57,518 nt of DNA from Candidatus Fermentibacter sp. (GCA_030373045.1 JAUCPW010000005.1:1-57518), one strand, 5' to 3'. Counted from the stretch's first letter, positions 1-8,805 are shown. The notes: generated by a model from the letters alone, not told the origin. Numbers and translations are program-made.

Positions 1-41
1 TTCGGAACTCGTCGGCAGCGTCAGATGTGTATAAGAGACAG
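1..41. other. Sequencing adapter (Nextera transposase read-1 end)
   Basis: Bases 9-41 match the 33-base Nextera read-1 transposase adapter, ending in the mosaic-end sequence TGTATAAGAGACAG. The eight bases before it are of unknown origin. This is library carry-over, so genomic sequence begins at about base 42. Any protein reading through it (for example one beginning MYKRQ) is an artefact. Confidence 0.97.
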
Positions 42-713
42 GTCGTGCACGGCGCCCCGGATGCGGAGGAGGCCCGCGCCATGGCTCCGGGCTCGCGGGT
101 GCTGAAGCTTTTCCACCCCGTCTATGACCAGTACGTGCGGCCGGGCGGTTCGGCCGCGGCCGCCAGGGAGTCGCTCGGGCTCGATCCCGACAGGAGGGTC
201 GTCCTCTTCTTCGGCCTCGTGAGGCCGTACAAGGGTCTCGAGGACCTTCTGGAGGCCTTCGCGCTCCTCCGTGAAGAGGCGGACCTGCTCGTCGCGGGCG
301 AGGCCTACTCGGGCAGGGAGGCCCTGCACGAGCGGATGGAGAGGCCCGATCTCGCAGGCAGGGTCAGGTGGATCGACAGGTTCATACCCGACGGCGAGGT
401 GGATGCCCTCTTCCGGGCGGCGGACGTGGTGGCCCTGCCCTACAGGTCGGCCACCCAGAGCGGGGTCGCGCAGATCGCCCTGGCGTTCCGGAAGCCGCTG
501 GTGCTCACCCGCACCGGAGGGCTCCCCGAGCTGGTAGAGGAGGGACGCACGGGCTTCCTTGCGGAACCGTGCGATCCGGAAGGCCTTGCCGCTGCTCTGG
601 AGGCCGCCCTGGAGCTCTCGGCCGGGCCGGGCGCCGCCGGGGCGGTGGCCGCCATGGCTGCGCGGTTCGGATGGGACGAGTACGCCCGCAGGCTCCTGGA
701 GGCCCTGCCATGA
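42..713 (+). CDS. Glycosyltransferase family 4, C-terminal part (5' truncated by contig end)
   Basis: This is the carboxy-terminal GT-B nucleotide-sugar-binding domain of a retaining glycosyltransferase. The N-terminal acceptor domain lies beyond the contig edge. Visible family marks are a strand followed by RPYKGLEDLLEAF, the segment ADVVALPYRSATQSG, and the E-x7-E-like stretch around TRTGGLPELVEEGRTGF, which contacts the donor sugar nucleotide in GT4 enzymes. The reading frame runs into the adapter, so no start exists here. The stop TGA at 711-713 overlaps the ATG of the epimerase gene by four bases, which indicates one operon. The substrate cannot be told from sequence. With the following epimerase and two flippase-like genes it probably builds a surface glycan or glycolipid (inference). 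Confidence 0.9.
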   Translation, partial: VVHGAPDAEEARAMAPGSRVLKLFHPVYDQYVRPGGSAAAARESLGLDPDRRVVLFFGLVRPYKGLEDLLEAFALLREEADLLVAGEAYSGREALHERMERPDLAGRVRWIDRFIPDGEVDALFRAADVVALPYRSATQSGVAQIALAFRKPLVLTRTGGLPELVEEGRTGFLAEPCDPEGLAAALEAALELSAGPGAAGAVAAMAARFGWDEYARRLLEALP

Positions 714-1603
714 GGATACTCCTGGCCGGGGCAGGAGGCTTCATAGGCTCCCATCTGTCGAGCTTTCTCGCAGCGGAGGGACACGAAGTCGCCCCCCTCC
801 CCCGGCCGGACGGCGGAGCCTTCGATCCCGGCCGCTTCCCCGGCGGGATAGACGCAGCAGTCAACGCTGCAGGCAGGCTGGGCGGTCCGGGTGTCCGCCC
901 GGAGGAACTCGCCGCATCCAACACGGCCCTTCCGGCGGCCATCGCCGGAGTCTGTGCGGAACGGGCCATACCCTTCATCCACCTCAGCACGCCCGGGGTC
1001 GCAGGGCTGGTGGGTGGATCCCGGGAGGACTCTCCTCCCGCCCCGTGGGGGGCCTACGAGGAATCGAAGGCCGAGGCCGAGAGGCTCGTCTCCGGGCTCA
1101 TGCCCGCGCGGCTCCTCACGATTCTCCGGCCCGACTTCGTGTACGGCCCGGGCGACAGGCACAAGCTGAGCTTCTTCAGGCAGGTCGCCAGCGGCCTGTT
1201 CCCCCTGGTGGGCACCGGTTCGGCCCGTCTGCGGCCGACGTTCGTGCTCGACGTCTGCAGGGCGGTCCGGGAGAGCCTCGGAGGCGGGCTGATCGGGCCG
1301 GGGACATGGAACATCGGCGGGCCTGACGTGGTCAGCGTGAGCAGTCTCGCGGGCGCTGCCGCCTCCGCCATGGGAGTGCGCCTCCTCAGGATTCCCGTGC
1401 CTTCAGTCATCTTCAGGGCCGCCCTTCTCCTTGGTCCCCTGGCCCCGCCGCAGCTCTCCGAGAGCAGGCTCGCGCTGTTCGGGCGCGACCACTGGGTGGA
1501 CATCTCCAGGGCGAAGGCCGCCGGATTCGCCCCCGCCACTCCCCTCGCCGAAGGCCTGGCTGCGACCGTGGCCTGGTACAGGGCCGAAGGGCTGATCCGG
1601 TGA
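710..1603 (+). CDS. NAD-dependent epimerase/dehydratase (extended SDR)
   Basis: The 297-residue protein has the SDR Rossmann signature GAGGFIGSHL at residues 6-15 and the catalytic Y-x3-K in AYEESKAEAERL, about residue 120. It is followed by RPDFVYGPGDRHK, the usual substrate-loop region of nucleotide-sugar epimerases and dehydratases. The length is normal for the extended SDR family. ATG 710 overlaps the preceding stop as ATGA, and the stop overlaps the next GTG start as GTGA, so translation is probably coupled along the cluster. It likely interconverts or reduces a nucleotide-linked sugar for the adjoining glycosyltransferase; the exact sugar is unknown. An NAD(P)-dependent reductase of another small molecule is the main alternative. 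Confidence 0.88.
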   Translation: MRILLAGAGGFIGSHLSSFLAAEGHEVAPLPRPDGGAFDPGRFPGGIDAAVNAAGRLGGPGVRPEELAASNTALPAAIAGVCAERAIPFIHLSTPGVAGLVGGSREDSPPAPWGAYEESKAEAERLVSGLMPARLLTILRPDFVYGPGDRHKLSFFRQVASGLFPLVGTGSARLRPTFVLDVCRAVRESLGGGLIGPGTWNIGGPDVVSVSSLAGAAASAMGVRLLRIPVPSVIFRAALLLGPLAPPQLSESRLALFGRDHWVDISRAKAAGFAPATPLAEGLAATVAWYRAEGLIR

Positions 1604-2538
1604 CGGCCCGCCGGGGAGCCTTCGGAGCCGTTTCCGCCGTCCTCCTGGCGGCGGCGCTCGCCTTCGCGGCCTGGCGGATATGGTCGAGCCGGGCCGGGAT
1701 ACTCGAGTCCTTCGAGTCCGCCGCATGGGATCCGGACCCGGCAGTCCTCGCGGCCTCCGCCATCCTGCTCTTCGCCGGCCTCGCGCTGATACCCGCCGGC
1801 TGGATCCTGTTCTCGCGCGACCTGGGCGCTGCGACACCTGCCGGGAAGCTCGCCGCGGCCTGGTTCGCCAGCCAGCTCGGGCGCTACATACCCGGCAAGA
1901 TCTGGCTCTTCGCGGGGAGGATAGGATTCCTGAGGTCGGAGGGCCTCTCGATGGCCAGAGCAGCCGCGGCGGCGGTCTGGGAGGTGCTTGCCAGCTTCGC
2001 GGCGGTCGGTCTCGTGGCCATGCCCGCGGTCCTGCTGGCCGGCGGCGATCTGCCCCGGTCGCTCCGGACGGCCGCTCTGGCAGGCTCGGCCGCCCTCCTT
2101 CTGCTTCCGCTGCTCTCGCCGGTGCAGAGGCTCGCATTCAGGCTGAAGGGAGCCGGGGATTTCACCGGGGTGAGGTTCGCCACTTCCCTCAGGGCAGTGG
2201 GGGCCTACGCGGCCTCCTGGGTCCTGAGGGGGGCCTCGGTCTGGCTCTGGATCACCGGCATGGGCCTCCCGGCGAACGGCTTCTGGTCCGCCGTCGCCGC
2301 GGCGCCCCTGTCCTGGCTGGCCGGGTATATTGTCGTCTTCGTCCCCGGAGGCATCGGGGTCAGGGAGGCCGCCACGGCCGCCATGTGCGACGGCGGGTCC
2401 GGCCTGGCGCCGGTGATGGCGGCGATGTTCGGGCAGACTCTTCTCATGGCCCTGTTCGAGATCGCGATGGCGCTCGCGACCCTTAGGTTCGCGGCACCGA
2501 AGGGAAGGGGGGAGAGGCGTGGGCTTCAGGCTTTCTGA
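1600..2538 (+). CDS. UPF0104 / lysylphosphatidylglycerol-synthase-type flippase-like membrane protein
   Basis: This 312-residue polytopic inner-membrane protein has about eight hydrophobic segments. It carries the two hallmark motifs of the UPF0104/MprF-N/AglD superfamily: GRYIPGKIWLFAGRIGF after the third segment, and FVPGGIGVREAA near residue 250. Members are flippases or flippase-like partners of lipid-linked sugar pathways. GTG 1600 overlaps the epimerase stop by four bases. The same two motifs recur in the amino-terminal half of the radical SAM fusion two genes downstream, so the cluster encodes two paralogous flippase-like domains. A role in moving a glycolipid intermediate is inferred from context. 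Confidence 0.85.
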   Translation: MTARRGAFGAVSAVLLAAALAFAAWRIWSSRAGILESFESAAWDPDPAVLAASAILLFAGLALIPAGWILFSRDLGAATPAGKLAAAWFASQLGRYIPGKIWLFAGRIGFLRSEGLSMARAAAAAVWEVLASFAAVGLVAMPAVLLAGGDLPRSLRTAALAGSAALLLLPLLSPVQRLAFRLKGAGDFTGVRFATSLRAVGAYAASWVLRGASVWLWITGMGLPANGFWSAVAAAPLSWLAGYIVVFVPGGIGVREAATAAMCDGGSGLAPVMAAMFGQTLLMALFEIAMALATLRFAAPKGRGERRGLQAF

Positions 2539-4810
2539 CAGGCACATGGCTATCATTCTGGCTCTGGGGCTCGCAGCGGCCGTCTACTGGCCGGTCCTCT
2601 CCTCACCGCGCCTGCCGGGAGGCGATCTCAGCGACACTGTCCACCAGGGATACCCGTTCCTCTCCTACACCGCCGCCAGCATCGCCGAAGGCAGGATACC
2701 GCACTGGAACCCCTACATCTACTGCGGCATCCCGTTCTTTTCCTCCTTCTCGGCACCCGTGTTCTATCCGGTCCGGGGGCTCCTCCTCCTGGCCGCAGGC
2801 CCGGAGGCGTCGGTACGGTTCATCTGGCCGGTGCAGGCGTTCATCGCCGCTCTGTCCGCCTGGCTGTTCCTCGGCTCCCTGGGTGTCTCGCGGGGCGGCA
2901 GGACGGTGGGCACCATCGCCTTCGCCGCCGGAGCATGGGCCAACACGCTGTTCTACGCGGGGCACGCGAGCAAGATGGTGTCCTGGAGCTTCCTGCCGCT
3001 GCTCCTCTACGCATGCGAGAGATGGTGGGCCACCAGGAGGGCGTGGTTCCTCTTCCTGGGCGGACTCTGCCTCGGGATGCAGGCCCTGTCCAGCCACCCC
3101 CAGATGCTTCTCTACAGCGCGATGGCGGCGACCGTGTGGCTGGCCTGGAGGTTCCTCGAGCGCCCGGGCGTGAGGAAGGCGCTCGCGGCGGCATCCGGGC
3201 TGGCTGCGATGACCCTGGCCGGGGCGGGGCTGGGCGCGGTCCAGATGCTCCCGGGATATGCATTCTCGAGCACCTCCACCCGGGGCGAGGATCTGCCGCT
3301 CTCGCAGTCCGCGAGCTACTCGATGCCTCCCGAGGAGACCCTCGCCATGGCATTCCCCCATCTGTTCGGCTACCGCCACGGGTTCCCCGACAGCGAGGCG
3401 GGCGGCGGACCGGTGTACTGGGGAAGGCTCGGACTCAGGCTCTCGAGCGAGTTCACGGGGGTTTCGATCCTGCTGCTGGCCGCGGTCGCCCTCCTCTCGC
3501 GGAAGACGCACAGGGGCATGGCGCTGGGAGCGGTGGCCCTGCTGGGTCTGCTGGTGTCATGGGGGGGATACTCCCCCTTCTACAGGATCCTCTACGATAT
3601 CGTCCCCGTGTTCAGGAAGCTCAGGGCTCCGCACATGGCGGCCTTCCTCACCACATCGGGCATATCGCTGCTCGCCGGGCCGGGTTTCGACGCGGCCGTC
3701 GCCGGAGTGAGGGCCGGACGTTGCTGGAAGCCCATCGCGGCCTGGGGCGCTCTCTGTCTCGTGCTCCTCGCCTTCTGCAGGCCCATCCTCTCGTCCGCCC
3801 AGGCAGGGTGGTGGCGGAGGGCCGGGGCGTCACCCGCCGCCTTCCCGGAGCTCGTGGACAGGAGGGTCGACCTGGCCTCGGGCGACCTCCTCAGGGCCGC
3901 GCTCGTCTCGGCCCTCGTGGCCGGCACCGTCTTCGCGGTCTCCCGGAAGAGGATCGGCCCGGGAACCGCATCCCTCCTGGTATCGGCCGTGGCGGCCCTG
4001 GAACTCGTGCCGCTCGACAGGGACTTCCAGGTATTCCTGCCCCAGACCAGGATCGCCGACCTGTATCCGGAGCCGGCCGGGCTCCGGGAGGCCGTGGGCG
4101 AAGGGCGCATCTTCCCGGGCGGCAATGAGTTCATCCCGCTGGGAATCAGGTCCGTCACCGGCTACCATGCCGCCAGGACCCAGGCGGTCGACGACATGCT
4201 CGCCGGGATCTCATCCGGAGGGTTCCCGGAAGTCCGCTCCACAGGCTTCACCGTGCTGGTCGACGGCGGCACTGTGGCTCCCTACGAGGCTCTCGTCGAT
4301 GAGATGGCCTCGGACACCTCGGCAGGAGGCTTCCCCGCGGAGCTCTCGGCGCCGATGCCCAGAGCCTTCATGCCTGCGTCATGGGTGTCCGGAGGCGACG
4401 CTCCGGCCCCCGGTATCCCGCCCGAGGCCGTGAGCACGGTGTCGGGCGGTCCTGATCTGCCGCCGCCCTCCGGACAGCCGGGTTCGGCCGTCATCACGAG
4501 GGACGAGCCGGAACTCGTCGAGATCGCTACCGAGTCCGGCGAACCCGGCCTGCTCGTCCTCGCCGATACCTGGCACCCCGGCTGGCGGGTCTCGGTGGAC
4601 GGCACGGAAGCCCGGCTCCTCCGCGCCAACGGCTGGATGAGGGCCGTCGCCATCCCGGCCGGCCAGCATTCCGTCAGCTTCACCTACGATGCCTCCGATT
4701 TCTCGACCGGGCTCCTCATATCCGTCGTCACGGCCCTCCTGACGGCGGTCGCGGCAGCGGTCGAGCTTGTTGCGAGAAGGCGCGGAAAGCCCGGTGCCGG
4801 CGCGGCATGA
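2519..4810 (+). CDS. YfhO-like large membrane protein (GT-C type fold)
   Basis: This 763-residue protein has a luminal acidic loop after the first membrane segment (GGDLSDTVHQGYPF, then WNPYIYCGIPFFSSFSAP). That is the pattern of YfhO-type proteins and other GT-C transferases using polyprenyl-phosphate sugars. About twelve membrane segments follow. The C-terminal periplasmic domain contains ADTWHPGWRVSVDG, the most recognisable YfhO motif. GTG 2519 lies 20 bases inside the preceding gene. In Firmicutes YfhO helps glycosylate lipoteichoic acid; here a role in decorating a surface glycan is inferred. A second, shorter protein with this loop lies at 22140-23762. Confidence 0.85.
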   Translation: MGFRLSDRHMAIILALGLAAAVYWPVLSSPRLPGGDLSDTVHQGYPFLSYTAASIAEGRIPHWNPYIYCGIPFFSSFSAPVFYPVRGLLLLAAGPEASVRFIWPVQAFIAALSAWLFLGSLGVSRGGRTVGTIAFAAGAWANTLFYAGHASKMVSWSFLPLLLYACERWWATRRAWFLFLGGLCLGMQALSSHPQMLLYSAMAATVWLAWRFLERPGVRKALAAASGLAAMTLAGAGLGAVQMLPGYAFSSTSTRGEDLPLSQSASYSMPPEETLAMAFPHLFGYRHGFPDSEAGGGPVYWGRLGLRLSSEFTGVSILLLAAVALLSRKTHRGMALGAVALLGLLVSWGGYSPFYRILYDIVPVFRKLRAPHMAAFLTTSGISLLAGPGFDAAVAGVRAGRCWKPIAAWGALCLVLLAFCRPILSSAQAGWWRRAGASPAAFPELVDRRVDLASGDLLRAALVSALVAGTVFAVSRKRIGPGTASLLVSAVAALELVPLDRDFQVFLPQTRIADLYPEPAGLREAVGEGRIFPGGNEFIPLGIRSVTGYHAARTQAVDDMLAGISSGGFPEVRSTGFTVLVDGGTVAPYEALVDEMASDTSAGGFPAELSAPMPRAFMPASWVSGGDAPAPGIPPEAVSTVSGGPDLPPPSGQPGSAVITRDEPELVEIATESGEPGLLVLADTWHPGWRVSVDGTEARLLRANGWMRAVAIPAGQHSVSFTYDASDFSTGLLISVVTALLTAVAAAVELVARRRGKPGAGAA

Positions 4811-6902
4811 CTTCCTCAACCGCCTGGGCGCGTGGTTCGGCTTCGCGCTCCTGGCGGGGGGGGTCGTGTGGTTCGTGTTCGGCCTGTGGCCGTCATGGAG
4901 GGGCGATGTGGGCGATCTCGCATCCCGCCTCGACTTCGCCGGGCGCTGGCCGCTGCTCGTTTCCTCCGTGCTCTCGGCCCTCGCAAGCCTGTACTTCGCC
5001 CCGGCCCCCTGGGTGAGGCTCGTCGGCGCCGCCGGCGCCGGGGTGTCCCGCACCGCCCTGCGCAGGAACTGGTTCATCACCCAGACGGGGTCGTACATCC
5101 CGGGTCGCGTATGGATGTTCCTCGGCAGGCTCGCCTTCCTCCGGTCCAGGGGGGTCGGGGCGGGCATCTCGCTGTTCTCCATGGCCTTCGAGAACATCTA
5201 CCTCATGATCTCGGCCTGCCTGCTCTCGCTCGCGGTCATACCCCTCTCCGGTGGGGCCGGGCTCCCTCCGGAGGCCAGGGTGTACATCGCGGCCGCTTCG
5301 GCGGTCGTGCTGCTGGCGCTGGCCGCTCCGGGGATCAGGGCCTTCCTGGTCGAGAGGATGACCGGGCGGTTCGGGAAGGTCCTCGGCAGGGGGAGCATGC
5401 CCAGGATCGGCGCCATGGACGGGCTCTACATGGTTTCCACGGGGATGCTGTCATGGGCCCTGAGGGGCTTCTCGCTCTTCCTCTGGTTCGACTTCGCCGG
5501 CCTCGGAGCGGGGGACAGGTTCGCCATGCTCGCCGCCTGTATAATCGTGATGCCGGTCTCGTGGCTCGTATCCCTCGTCTGGGTGTTCGTCCCGGGAGGG
5601 ATAGGAGTGAGGGAGTCCTTCCAGGGACTGGTCCTGGCTCCCTTCGCCGGCGGCATCGCGGTGGCTGTGACGGTTTCCCTCTGCCACAGGATCCTCCTGA
5701 TGCTCGTCGAGGCTTCCTACGCCGTGGAGGCGACATTGTCCGAAGCTTTCTCGCGCAGACTGTCCCTGATCCCGAAGGTGGCCGGGCTGGCCGCGTCCGC
5801 CGCCTTCGCCTTCCTGGCCCGACACGGCCTCTGCAGGCCCCCCGCCCCGATCAACGTGACCTTCTCGGTCACGCGCCGGTGCCAGTCCCGGTGCGGCACC
5901 TGCATGATCTGGAAGGCCCCCGGGCTCCCCGAGCTGGAACTGCCTGCAATCGAGGCCATGTTCAGGTCGATCGGGCGCACCTGGTTCTTCAACATCTCCG
6001 GCGGCGAACCCTACCTCCGCAGCGACCTGCCGGAGATAGTGCGCCTCGCGTGCAGGCACCTCCGCCCGGCCGTCATCCACGTCCCCACGAACGCACTTAT
6101 GCCCGGGAGGATAGAGGATACCACCCGGGAGATGCTCGAGGTCATCCGCCGCGAGTCGCCGGGGACCGCCCTCACGGTGAAGCCGTCCTTCGACGGGATC
6201 GGGGCGCGGCACGACGAGATAAGGGGCGTGCCGGGCAACTTCGACAGGCTGCTCGACACGCTCGGGCGCCTCACGGCCTTGAGGCGCGAGTACCCCGCCC
6301 TCCACGTGGGGGTCGGCACCGTCATCTCCAGGTTCAACTCGGAGGAGCTGCCCGGGGTCATCGAGTACGCGAGGAACCTCGGCGTGGACACGTACATCAA
6401 CGAGATAGCCGAGGAGCGCGAGGAGTTCTTCAACGTCGGCTCCGGCATCACGCCGGATCCCGCCACTTACGGAAGCATCATGGAAGGCTTCAGGCGTGCC
6501 ACCATCGAGAAGATGAAGCACGCCAGGCTGCTCGGAAGGATCACCTCCGGGCTCAGGCTGGTCTACTACGACCTGGTGGTGAGGATCCTCCGCGAGAGGC
6601 GCCAGGTGATCCCGTGCTACGCCGGCCTGCTCAATGTCCACATCAATGCCGACGGGGCGGTATGGCCATGCGCGATAAGGGCCTATGCCGCCGAGATGGG
6701 CCGTGTGGGCCCGGAAGGCGACTTCGCGTCCGCCTGGCGCTCCGGGAAGGCCCGCGAGATCAGGCGGTCGATACGGAGGGGCGAGTGCTGGTGCCCGCTG
6801 GCAAACCAGGCCTATTCCAACATCATGATGCACCCGCCCTCGCTGCTGTCTGCGTTGTCCGCGGGCCTTCGCGGTTCGCGTGACGGGAGGGACAGGGCAT
6901 GA
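4794..6902 (+). CDS. Fusion protein: UPF0104 flippase-like membrane domain + radical SAM enzyme
   Basis: The 702-residue product joins two families. Residues 1 to about 330 are a UPF0104 membrane domain with SYIPGRVWMFLGRLAFL and VFVPGGIGVRESF, closely resembling the gene at 1600-2538. After one last hydrophobic segment comes a cytosolic radical SAM domain. Its cluster ligands are C363, C367 and C370 (CQSRCGTC), followed by NISGGEPYLR, the SAM-binding GGEP-type motif. A C-terminal Cys-rich region (IPCYAGLLNVHINADGAV, then WPC and CWC) resembles a SPASM or twitch auxiliary-cluster domain. GTG 4794 overlaps the previous gene by 17 bases; a TTG at 4767 would add nine residues. No stop interrupts the junction. 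The likely job is modification of a membrane-bound lipid or glycolipid that the same protein helps translocate (inference). Confidence 0.85.
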   Translation: MPARHDFLNRLGAWFGFALLAGGVVWFVFGLWPSWRGDVGDLASRLDFAGRWPLLVSSVLSALASLYFAPAPWVRLVGAAGAGVSRTALRRNWFITQTGSYIPGRVWMFLGRLAFLRSRGVGAGISLFSMAFENIYLMISACLLSLAVIPLSGGAGLPPEARVYIAAASAVVLLALAAPGIRAFLVERMTGRFGKVLGRGSMPRIGAMDGLYMVSTGMLSWALRGFSLFLWFDFAGLGAGDRFAMLAACIIVMPVSWLVSLVWVFVPGGIGVRESFQGLVLAPFAGGIAVAVTVSLCHRILLMLVEASYAVEATLSEAFSRRLSLIPKVAGLAASAAFAFLARHGLCRPPAPINVTFSVTRRCQSRCGTCMIWKAPGLPELELPAIEAMFRSIGRTWFFNISGGEPYLRSDLPEIVRLACRHLRPAVIHVPTNALMPGRIEDTTREMLEVIRRESPGTALTVKPSFDGIGARHDEIRGVPGNFDRLLDTLGRLTALRREYPALHVGVGTVISRFNSEELPGVIEYARNLGVDTYINEIAEEREEFFNVGSGITPDPATYGSIMEGFRRATIEKMKHARLLGRITSGLRLVYYDLVVRILRERRQVIPCYAGLLNVHINADGAVWPCAIRAYAAEMGRVGPEGDFASAWRSGKAREIRRSIRRGECWCPLANQAYSNIMMHPPSLLSALSAGLRGSRDGRDRA

Positions 6903-7055
6903 AGCTGCTCAGGATGACGACCCACGAGTTCGTGAAGCTGGACAGGAGTCTCTGTTTCTGGCCCGTGGGGAATCGGGTGGCGCCATGAAGCTGCTCAGGA
7001 TGACGACCCACGAGTTCGTGAAGCTGGACAGGAGTCTCTGTTTCTGGCCCGTGGG
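6899..7055 (+). repeat. Direct repeat, 71 bp, offset 86 bp, duplicating the start of the creatininase gene
   Basis: Bases 6899-6969 and 6985-7055 are identical, beginning at the ATG. The 86-bp offset is not a multiple of three. The first copy therefore opens a 29-codon frame (MKLLRMTTHEF... ending NRVAP) whose TGA at 6986-6988 overlaps the ATG of the real gene. Both copies keep an ATGA junction with the stop before them. This is either a recent tandem duplication or an assembly error; perfect identity fits both. Confidence 0.9.
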
Positions 7056-7704
7056 AACGGTCGAGGCTCACGATGCCGGCCCCCTGGGGACCGACGTCAT
7101 CGCCCCGGAGAAGCTGGCCGGGGATCTGGCGCCAGAGTTCGGCGCGATCCTGCTCCCCACCCTGCCGTTCGGGCTGGTCAACTCCCTCTCGGGATATCCC
7201 GGCGGGATGTGGATGCAGAAGGAGACCTACAGGTCCCTCGTCGTCGAGCTGCTCGACTCGGTGTCCGTCTCCGGCATCGAGCAGGTCGTCGTCTTCAACG
7301 GCCACGGAGGCAATTCGGAAACCCTGTCCGAGGCCCTGTCCGAGGTCTGGAAGTCGTGCGGCGTGCGGACCGCGCTCGTCGACTGGTGGGTGGTGGGCGA
7401 CGACATCGCCAGGGAGATCTTCGGATCCTCGGCCGGACACGGCGGCTCGGACGAGCTGGCCCTGGTCCAGGCGGCCATCCCCGACTTCGTCCCCGAGTGG
7501 GACGGTTCCGGCTCCTGGCTGGATCGCGAGGGGGTCAGGACATATCCGGTGCCGGCATGCTCCATCCGCTATTCCGGCTGCGAAGCGAAGCCCTTCTCCG
7601 TAGCGGCGGCCTCCGCCTACTACGAGAGGCTCAGGGACAGGATCCGCGGGATCGTCTCCGAGATCCTCGAGGGCTGGGGCGCGGGCGGCCGCATCGACGG
7701 GTGA
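6985..7704 (+). CDS. Creatininase-family amidohydrolase (MftE-like)
   Basis: The 239-residue protein shows the metal-ligand pattern of the creatininase family: the E-x-H and D of GTVEAHDAGPLGTD near the N-terminus, NGHGGN about residue 110, and GHGGSDELA about residue 150, where most members have a HAGE-type motif. The family hydrolyses cyclic or terminal amide bonds. It includes creatininase, FAPy deformylase and the mycofactocin peptidase MftE. The ATG at 6985 was chosen because the copy at 6899 is in another frame. It directly follows the radical SAM fusion, and a creatininase homologue beside a radical SAM enzyme and glycosyltransferases recalls the mycofactocin gene set. No precursor peptide is visible, so the substrate is unknown. 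Confidence 0.85.
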   Translation: MKLLRMTTHEFVKLDRSLCFWPVGTVEAHDAGPLGTDVIAPEKLAGDLAPEFGAILLPTLPFGLVNSLSGYPGGMWMQKETYRSLVVELLDSVSVSGIEQVVVFNGHGGNSETLSEALSEVWKSCGVRTALVDWWVVGDDIAREIFGSSAGHGGSDELALVQAAIPDFVPEWDGSGSWLDREGVRTYPVPACSIRYSGCEAKPFSVAAASAYYERLRDRIRGIVSEILEGWGAGGRIDG

Positions 7705-7715
7705 GGGCCTCCGGG

Positions 7716-8789
7716 CTATCGCCAGTGCCCGTGCCTGTGGTGGATGTCGGGGAGATGGGCGTGCGTATGCTCGAAGGGTTCGTGCTGATGCGGGTGGCAG
7801 TGCCTCTCCCCGGCCGGCTCGGTCCCGTCGTGGGAATGCGCGTGGTGGACGTCGTGCACGTGCGTGTGTTCGTGGAAGAGCGATCCATGCGCGTGGGCGT
7901 GGATGTGCCTCTCGCCTGACTGCAGCCATACCCCTGCGGCCATCAGGACCGCGGCGGGCAGCAGCATCGGCCCGGCCGGCTCGCCCAGGATCAGCAGCGA
8001 GGCGCCCGCGCCTATGAAGGGGGCCGTCGAGAAGAGCGCCCCCGTCCTCGCCGCACCGGCCTCCCTCAGCGCCATGACGAACAGCACGAGGCTGGCCCCG
8101 TAGCCGAGGAATCCCGCCAGCCCTGCGATCGCCGCCGTGCCGGCATCCGGAAGGGACATGCCGAGCAGGGCGGAGGCCGCCAGGTTGACGGAGCCGGCCG
8201 CCAGCCCCTTGATGCCGGCGATCACGACGGGATTCCCCGCCGAGATCCGGCGCGTGAGATTGTTGTCCAGAGCCCACAGGAGGCATGCCCCCGCGATCGC
8301 AGTCCCGCCGGCCGGACCGGCGGAGCCCGGGCCGTCTCCGGCGCCGGGCGCGGCGGAGAGCAGGGCGGCACCGGCGATCACGAGGGCCAGCCCGGCGGCG
8401 ATCCTGCCTCCGATGTTCTCCCTGAACAGCGCGCCGGCGATCAGCACGGTCAGGACACCCTCGAGGTTGAGCATGAGCGAGGCGGTGGAGGCGGATGTCC
8501 GGGCGAGCCCCCACATCAGGAGAACGGGCGCAGCCATGCCTCCCGACACCACGGCTCCGGCCAGCCAGGGCGCGTCGCGCCCCGAGAGCCCGGTGGAGAA
8601 GCGCCTCCCGCCGGGCGTGAGCCTTGCCGCCAGCGCGGCCGCTCCCAGCCCTGCGCCCGACCCGAGGTACAGGAGCCCCGCAAGCACCGCAGGTTCCACA
8701 TCGCCGAGGAGGGCCTTCGCCGCAACGGTGGCGCATCCGAAGAGGACGGCGGACGAGACGGCCAGCAGCCGCCCGCCGGGAGCGTTCAC
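7716..8789 (-). CDS. EamA/DMT-family transporter with histidine-rich C-terminal tail
   Basis: The 357-residue protein has ten predicted membrane helices arranged as two EamA repeats, as usual for drug/metabolite-transporter exporters of amino acids, nucleobases or other metabolites. The unusual part is the last 65 residues or so, a hydrophilic tail with 23 histidines. It is built from two similar units of about 29 residues, each starting GERH-x-H-x-H-x-H and ending HH-x-H-x-H. EamA proteins normally end after the tenth helix. Histidine tails of this kind bind Ni, Co, Zn or Cu in metal exporters and chaperones, so a metal-linked function is plausible but inferred. It is the last gene of the PAP2-panB-purD-purE-Sua5 operon, 16 bases after the previous gene. 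Confidence 0.88.
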   Translation of the reverse strand: MNAPGGRLLAVSSAVLFGCATVAAKALLGDVEPAVLAGLLYLGSGAGLGAAALAARLTPGGRRFSTGLSGRDAPWLAGAVVSGGMAAPVLLMWGLARTSASTASLMLNLEGVLTVLIAGALFRENIGGRIAAGLALVIAGAALLSAAPGAGDGPGSAGPAGGTAIAGACLLWALDNNLTRRISAGNPVVIAGIKGLAAGSVNLAASALLGMSLPDAGTAAIAGLAGFLGYGASLVLFVMALREAGAARTGALFSTAPFIGAGASLLILGEPAGPMLLPAAVLMAAGVWLQSGERHIHAHAHGSLFHEHTHVHDVHHAHSHDGTEPAGERHCHPHQHEPFEHTHAHLPDIHHRHGHWR

Positions 8790-8805
8790 GGGAAGGACCC
8801 GGGAT

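Noticed and set aside
6899-6988. 29-codon frame as a RiPP precursor next to the radical SAM gene
   Set aside because: Its first 24 codons are a copy of the creatininase N-terminus, so it is a duplication by-product and not a conserved precursor.
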